Shown here: positions 5,231-8,087 of the stretch, one piece after another
How the letters are laid out: each line of letters starts with the position of its first letter
Position numbering within the stretch: position 1 is the stretch's first letter
From: Planctomycetota bacterium
Lineage (GTDB): Bacteria; Planctomycetota; Phycisphaerae; Tepidisphaerales; Tepidisphaeraceae
Direction: 5' to 3'
Length of the DNA: 8,087 bases
Assembly: GCA_029777755.1 (NCBI GenBank)
Contig: JAKORQ010000176.1
Span: 1 to 8,087 of the forward strand
The notes under the pieces: model-generated
The model's database searches: none
What the model was told of the DNA's origin: nothing
The model's input: only the letters and a program-made list of their open reading frames with translations
Translations under genes and position numbers: made by a program

Positions 5231-6589
5231 TTACGCCCGTGGTTGGCGGCGACTGGGATGCAGACGCGACCACAGCACAATCAGCACCACTCCCGTGACA
5301 AACAGCAGCCCGATCAGCACGGCGGCGGCCAGCGTGATGTTCCTTACCAGTGCATTGGCCTGCTGCGCTCCCATGTCGAACGCGGGGATGCCGCCTTCCG
5401 CGCGGATGTCGGCGATCACCTTTCGTATCTCGGCGGCGGCCGACTCGATCCGCACCGCGGCCTCGGTGACATCACTGATACGGAACTTTTCCCCCTCCTC
5501 ACCAGTGGCAGACTCATCATTGTCGCCATCATCCTCCTTGATGGCCGCCACCATGAGGTTCACCTCGTTGGCGGCCTTGCCGATGGCCACCGACGCCACC
5601 TGGGCGTCATTCACCGTCTGGCGAACATCGGAGATGGTCTGGCGAAACTCCTTGAGAGTATTGTCCAGTCGCGCTGAAAGCTCGCCGGCCATCTGCATCA
5701 ACTGCTGAATCTTCTCAATATTCTCGGCCAGTTTCGGGTCGGCCAAGAGCTCGCGCGTCTGTTGCGGCAACTCTGTTGAGATGCGCTCGATCGCCTTCCT
5801 TGCCTCGGAGAACTCGCGGAGAGCTTCCGCCACCGCCCCGTGGTTCTGCGCCTCGAGCATCATCAGTTCGATCTGCCATCTCGTGCGCTCGGGGAGATTG
5901 TCCACCACCCGCGTCATGTCCCGGGCGGCGTCAGTGAAGCGGTTGATGGCGGCCGGCGTATCGCCCACTCCCTGGAGGCCCGATATTGGCGAAAGCGGCA
6001 CCGCTAGCAGTTGCGAGATCGGCCCGCGCTGGATGTTGGTTGCTTCAGGCGTAAACCAGCCCGAGACGCCGGATGTTCGCGCCAGCCGCTCGATCTCCGG
6101 CGTAACCTGCTGCATCACGCTCTCAGGGAAGATGAGGTAGCCAAGGTCCTGTACGCTCTTCTCAAATGCGCGGGCAAAGTCCTGGTAGCGATACTGCTGG
6201 TCGCCAAAACGTGGCGGGCCCTCATACTCGGTGAACGCGATGCGCATTTGCGCGGCCAGCGTCCACAGGGCGGCGAAGCGCATACGCGGATCGGTGAGGG
6301 AACGAATGCGGTCAATCTGCGTTGCAGTGTAGATCCTCCAGCGGATCGAGCCTTCACGCACCGAGTGATCTTCGGTAAGCCTTGCCGCCTCTGCCGACAC
6401 GGTGACCATGTTGACGTACAGTTCCCCGATCAGTCGGCCGGTGGCGCTGGTCAGCAGTACAGGATCGAAGCTCTCGCCCAGGTACACCGAGTCAGTACGG
6501 GATTCGGCGCGCCCGGCAGACTTGCATCCGCCTGCCACCAGTGTGGCGAGGAGGGCTGCCGTCATCAGTCTGCTTAACGGATACCGCAT
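5231..6589 (-). CDS. Putative lipoprotein with helical/coiled-coil body and C-terminal membrane helix
   Basis: A 452-residue protein of no family I recognise. The N-terminus is a short signal peptide (RYPLSRLMTAALLATLVAGG) followed by Cys22, a plausible lipobox although Ala rather than Leu sits at -3. Residues about 40-215 are mixed and globular (EYEGPPRFGDQQYRYQDFAR, IFPESVM). About 215-350 is almost continuous charged helix with coiled-coil character, then an acidic linker (EDDGDNDES, about 352-367), a second helix and a transmembrane segment at about 417-440 followed by a basic tail (SRLHPSRRQPR). That implies a periplasmic protein tethered at both ends, probably in the inner membrane. ATG at 6589 is chosen over TTG at 6592; no SD is visible and a -10 hexamer ends 6 nt upstream, which suggests a leaderless mRNA. 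It is divergent from another helical membrane protein. A structural or scaffold role in the envelope is conceivable but unproven. Confidence 0.8.
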   Translation of the reverse strand: MRYPLSRLMTAALLATLVAGGCKSAGRAESRTDSVYLGESFDPVLLTSATGRLIGELYVNMVTVSAEAARLTEDHSVREGSIRWRIYTATQIDRIRSLTDPRMRFAALWTLAAQMRIAFTEYEGPPRFGDQQYRYQDFARAFEKSVQDLGYLIFPESVMQQVTPEIERLARTSGVSGWFTPEATNIQRGPISQLLAVPLSPISGLQGVGDTPAAINRFTDAARDMTRVVDNLPERTRWQIELMMLEAQNHGAVAEALREFSEARKAIERISTELPQQTRELLADPKLAENIEKIQQLMQMAGELSARLDNTLKEFRQTISDVRQTVNDAQVASVAIGKAANEVNLMVAAIKEDDGDNDESATGEEGEKFRISDVTEAAVRIESAAAEIRKVIADIRAEGGIPAFDMGAQQANALVRNITLAAAVLIGLLFVTGVVLIVLWSRLHPSRRQPRA

Positions 6590-6595
6590 CAACGA

Positions 6596-6601
6596 ATTGT
6601 A
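6596..6601 (-). promoter_or_regulatory. -10 element of the lipoprotein gene, leaderless arrangement
   Basis: TACAAT on the minus strand (5 of 6 matches to TATAAT) ends 6 nt before the ATG at 6589, which would put transcription initiation at or next to the start codon. The -35 region is poor (TACTGT-like at 17 nt). A direct repeat ACAGT-N7-ACAGT (6607-6623, plus strand) sits between -10 and -35 and could be a regulator site. Confidence 0.4.
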
Positions 6602-6664
6602 CGCGCACAGTGATCTCGACAGTAATGGCTGCGCCTACGCTTGGGTTAGAGAGGTGTGCAACCT

Positions 6665-7243
6665 ATGGCATGGCAGCAGGTGTTGATCGGTGCAATCGTC
6701 GGCCAGGTGGCCGAGTGGGTGCGCGAGCATCGCCAGCGGCCGCGCCAGAGCCCGAAGGGCCCGCCCATGGCTGATCCAGATGACAACCCGATTCCGGAAG
6801 TGATCGACACTCCACCCGAGACGGAGCGTGCGCCCGGCGGACGACTCAATCCGCTCAATGCCACCGAGGACATGCTGCGCCGCGCCATCGACTATGCCCA
6901 GTTTCGCACCGACCAGTCGGTGCGGCGCGCGGTGGCGGAGTTTCGCTCGGCCGTTGAACAGCAGTGGCCGCTGGCATCGGAGAAGATCAAGGTGGCAGCC
7001 GATCGCGCCGTGGAGCAGGCGACCGAGCGACTTGAGGGGATGTCAAAACGCCTCGCTGAGGATGTGGCCGCTCGAACCTCCATCGTGGTGGATGAAAAGC
7101 TTGCCGCGGCCGACAGGATGCTGCGTGCCCACCGGGAGGAAATGTCCCGGCAATTGCTGCGTCTGCTTATTGCATCGGGCATTGTCCTGCTCGTTGTGGG
7201 GGTGGCCCTGATACTGCTTGCGGCGTACCTTTTCCGCGGCTGA
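6665..7243 (+). CDS. Small helical protein with C-terminal transmembrane segment
   Basis: A 192-residue protein I do not recognise. The N-terminus (MAWQQVLIGAIVGQVAEWV) could be an amphipathic or membrane-contacting helix. Residues about 25-60 are Pro/Asp/Glu-rich and likely disordered. About 65-163 is long, charged, Ala-rich helix with coiled-coil character, and about 165-190 is a very hydrophobic transmembrane helix ending YLFRG, so nearly all of the protein lies on one side of the membrane. ATG at 6665 has AGAGAGG 10 nt upstream; the GTG at 6656 is too close to it. An internal ATG at 6767 (MADPDD) has an equally good GAAGGG 7 nt upstream and is a real alternative that would remove the N-terminal helix. 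It shares its 75-nt upstream region with the divergent lipoprotein gene. Confidence 0.75.
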   Translation: MAWQQVLIGAIVGQVAEWVREHRQRPRQSPKGPPMADPDDNPIPEVIDTPPETERAPGGRLNPLNATEDMLRRAIDYAQFRTDQSVRRAVAEFRSAVEQQWPLASEKIKVAADRAVEQATERLEGMSKRLAEDVAARTSIVVDEKLAAADRMLRAHREEMSRQLLRLLIASGIVLLVVGVALILLAAYLFRG

Positions 7244-7262
7244 TGGCGCCGAATAGGGTATC

Positions 7263-7283
7263 CTGATGCAATCGATGCATCAG
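7263..7283. promoter_or_regulatory. Perfect 21-bp dyad upstream of the hemL promoter
   Basis: Arms CTGATGCA (7263-7270) and TGCATCAG (7276-7283) flank a 5-nt ATCGA centre. The dyad begins 19 nt after the previous stop and ends 3 nt before the hemL -35. There is no T-tract, so an operator fits at least as well as a terminator for the upstream gene. Confidence 0.5.
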
Positions 7284-7286
7284 CAC

Positions 7287-7314
7287 TTCACATGCCCGTT
7301 GGCATTTCCATAAT
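7287..7314 (+). promoter_or_regulatory. hemL promoter (sigma70-like), leaderless arrangement
   Basis: TTCACA (7287-7292) and CATAAT (7309-7314), each 5 of 6 to consensus, are separated by 16 nt. The -10 ends 8 nt before the hemL ATG at 7323, so initiation would fall within about 0-2 nt of the start codon. No SD exists between them. Confidence 0.5.
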
Positions 7315-7322
7315 ACCGTGCC

Positions 7323-8087
7323 ATGACCAGCAGCAATCGCCTTCGTTCTCGGGCCGCGTTCGCAGAAGCTCAGCGTCTGATGCCCGGTGGTGTTTCTTCT
7401 CCCGTTCGCGCTTTCAAGGGGGTGGGGGGGACGCCAGTGTTCATCCGCGAGGGGAAGGGCTGTCGTGTCACCGACGTCGATGGCAACACCTACATTGATT
7501 ACGTCGGCAGCTATGGCCCGCTGATTGCCGGGCATTGCAACGACAGCGTTGTGTCGGCGGTTTCCCATGCCCTGCACCATGGCGCAAGTTTCGGCGCGCC
7601 TACCGAGGCGGAGATCGAGCTGGCCAGCACCATCACGGCTGCCATTCCATCTATTGAGATGGTGCGTTTCGTCAACAGCGGTACTGAGGCGACCATGAGC
7701 GCCATTCGCCTTGCGCGAGCTGCCACCGGGCGTGACCTGATCGCGAAGTGCATCGGCTGCTATCACGGCCACGTAGATTCGCTGCTGGTGTCGGCCGGGT
7801 CAGGAGCGCTCACGCTCGGGACTCCTTCATCGCCGGGCGTTCCCCAGTCAGTCGCGGGCAACACTCTGCTGGTTCATTTCAACGACCTGGAAGGCACCGC
7901 AAAGCTGTTTAAGGAGTACGAAGGCAAGATCGCCTGCATCTGCCTTGAGGCCATCTGCGGCAACATGGGTGTCGTGCCGCCGGAGCCCGGCTACCTTCAG
8001 GGGCTGCGCAAGTTGTGCGATGAGTACGGCGTTCTCCTGCTGATCGATGAGGTGATGACCGGTTTCCGCGTCGACTGGGGCGGGGCA
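7323..8087 (+). CDS. hemL: Glutamate-1-semialdehyde 2,1-aminomutase (3' end outside window)
   Basis: PLP enzyme that converts glutamate-1-semialdehyde to 5-aminolevulinate, the last step of the C5 route into tetrapyrrole/haem synthesis; cytoplasmic dimer. The first 255 residues of a family normally about 430 long are present; the PLP-binding lysine lies beyond the window edge. Seen: LMPGGVSSPVRAF (19-31), DVDGNTYIDYVGSYGPLIAGH (51-71, read in two parts), NSGTEATMSAIRLAR (118-132), GCYHGHVDSLLV (145-156), SGALTLGTPSSPGVP (160-174), GNMGVVPP (213-220) and IDEVMTGFRV (241-250). LEA replaces the usual VEP before GNMGVVPP. The start is fixed closely by an in-frame TAA at 7311; no SD precedes it, and the promoter hexamers are almost at the ATG. 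A G5-T-G7 run at 7418-7430 encodes part of KGVGGT. Confidence 0.96.
   Translation, partial: MTSSNRLRSRAAFAEAQRLMPGGVSSPVRAFKGVGGTPVFIREGKGCRVTDVDGNTYIDYVGSYGPLIAGHCNDSVVSAVSHALHHGASFGAPTEAEIELASTITAAIPSIEMVRFVNSGTEATMSAIRLARAATGRDLIAKCIGCYHGHVDSLLVSAGSGALTLGTPSSPGVPQSVAGNTLLVHFNDLEGTAKLFKEYEGKIACICLEAICGNMGVVPPEPGYLQGLRKLCDEYGVLLLIDEVMTGFRVDWGGA

Noticed and set aside
5109..5273. Possible small gene in the asd-lipoprotein gap
   Set aside because: The frames overlap the lipoprotein 3' end or consist of the degenerate repeat (reading TDEHDEHEG on the minus strand); there is no SD and no recognisable peptide.
6011..6577. Plus-strand 188-codon frame
   Set aside because: Antisense to the lipoprotein gene, with no domain and no start signal.
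7167..7772. Minus-strand 201-codon frame
   Set aside because: It runs antisense through hemL, whose conserved motifs are clear on the plus strand.
1..8087. CRISPR arrays, tRNA/rRNA genes, insertion sequences, prophage or defence genes
   Set aside because: No regularly spaced repeats, cloverleaf-like sequence, transposase motifs or defence domains were found in any frame.

Overview
The window is GC-rich bacterial chromosome with ordinary, well-conserved housekeeping and catabolic genes. I see no integrase, transposase, phage or CRISPR signal. The organism is probably an uncultured member of the Planctomycetes/PVC group, perhaps Phycisphaerae. That rests on protein flavour (an M16 peptidase with an unusual 'SRLYWALVD' C-terminal half, the glutamate-1-semialdehyde route to haem, an orphan amidohydrolase_2), on mixed Shine-Dalgarno (SD) use with apparently leaderless genes, and on degenerate CACGGATGAA-type intergenic repeats. 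It is inference: no rRNA or marker gene is present to settle it.

Layout, left to right. (1) 5-1048, plus: a GH130 mannoside phosphorylase/hydrolase. (2) 1049-1366: intergenic DNA with a GC-rich hairpin, a mosaic of short direct repeats and a 46-codon open frame on the minus strand. (3) Minus strand, in transcription order from the right: a lipoprotein with helical/coiled-coil body and C-terminal membrane helix (6589-5231), asd (4950-3946), an amidohydrolase_2 (3719-2724) and an M16 peptidase (2593-1367). A strong intrinsic terminator after asd and gaps of about 130-280 nt argue against one long operon. (4) Plus strand on the right: a small helical protein with a C-terminal membrane segment (6665-7243), divergent from the lipoprotein, then the 5' two-thirds of hemL (7323 to the window edge).

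Biochemically, asd feeds diaminopimelate/lysine, threonine and methionine synthesis and hemL makes 5-aminolevulinate for tetrapyrroles; the remaining genes have no obvious shared pathway. The divergent lipoprotein and membrane-anchored helical protein may be functionally linked in the envelope, but this is only positional inference.

The most interesting material is non-coding. The amidohydrolase ribosome-binding site lies in one arm of a 15-bp hairpin that ends 3 nt before the start codon. The asd leader carries a perfect 10-bp inverted repeat abutting its SD. A perfect 21-bp dyad sits just upstream of the hemL promoter. The hemL and lipoprotein start codons lie only 8 and 6 nt from good -10 hexamers, which suggests leaderless mRNAs. 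I found no convincing large undescribed multi-gene system.
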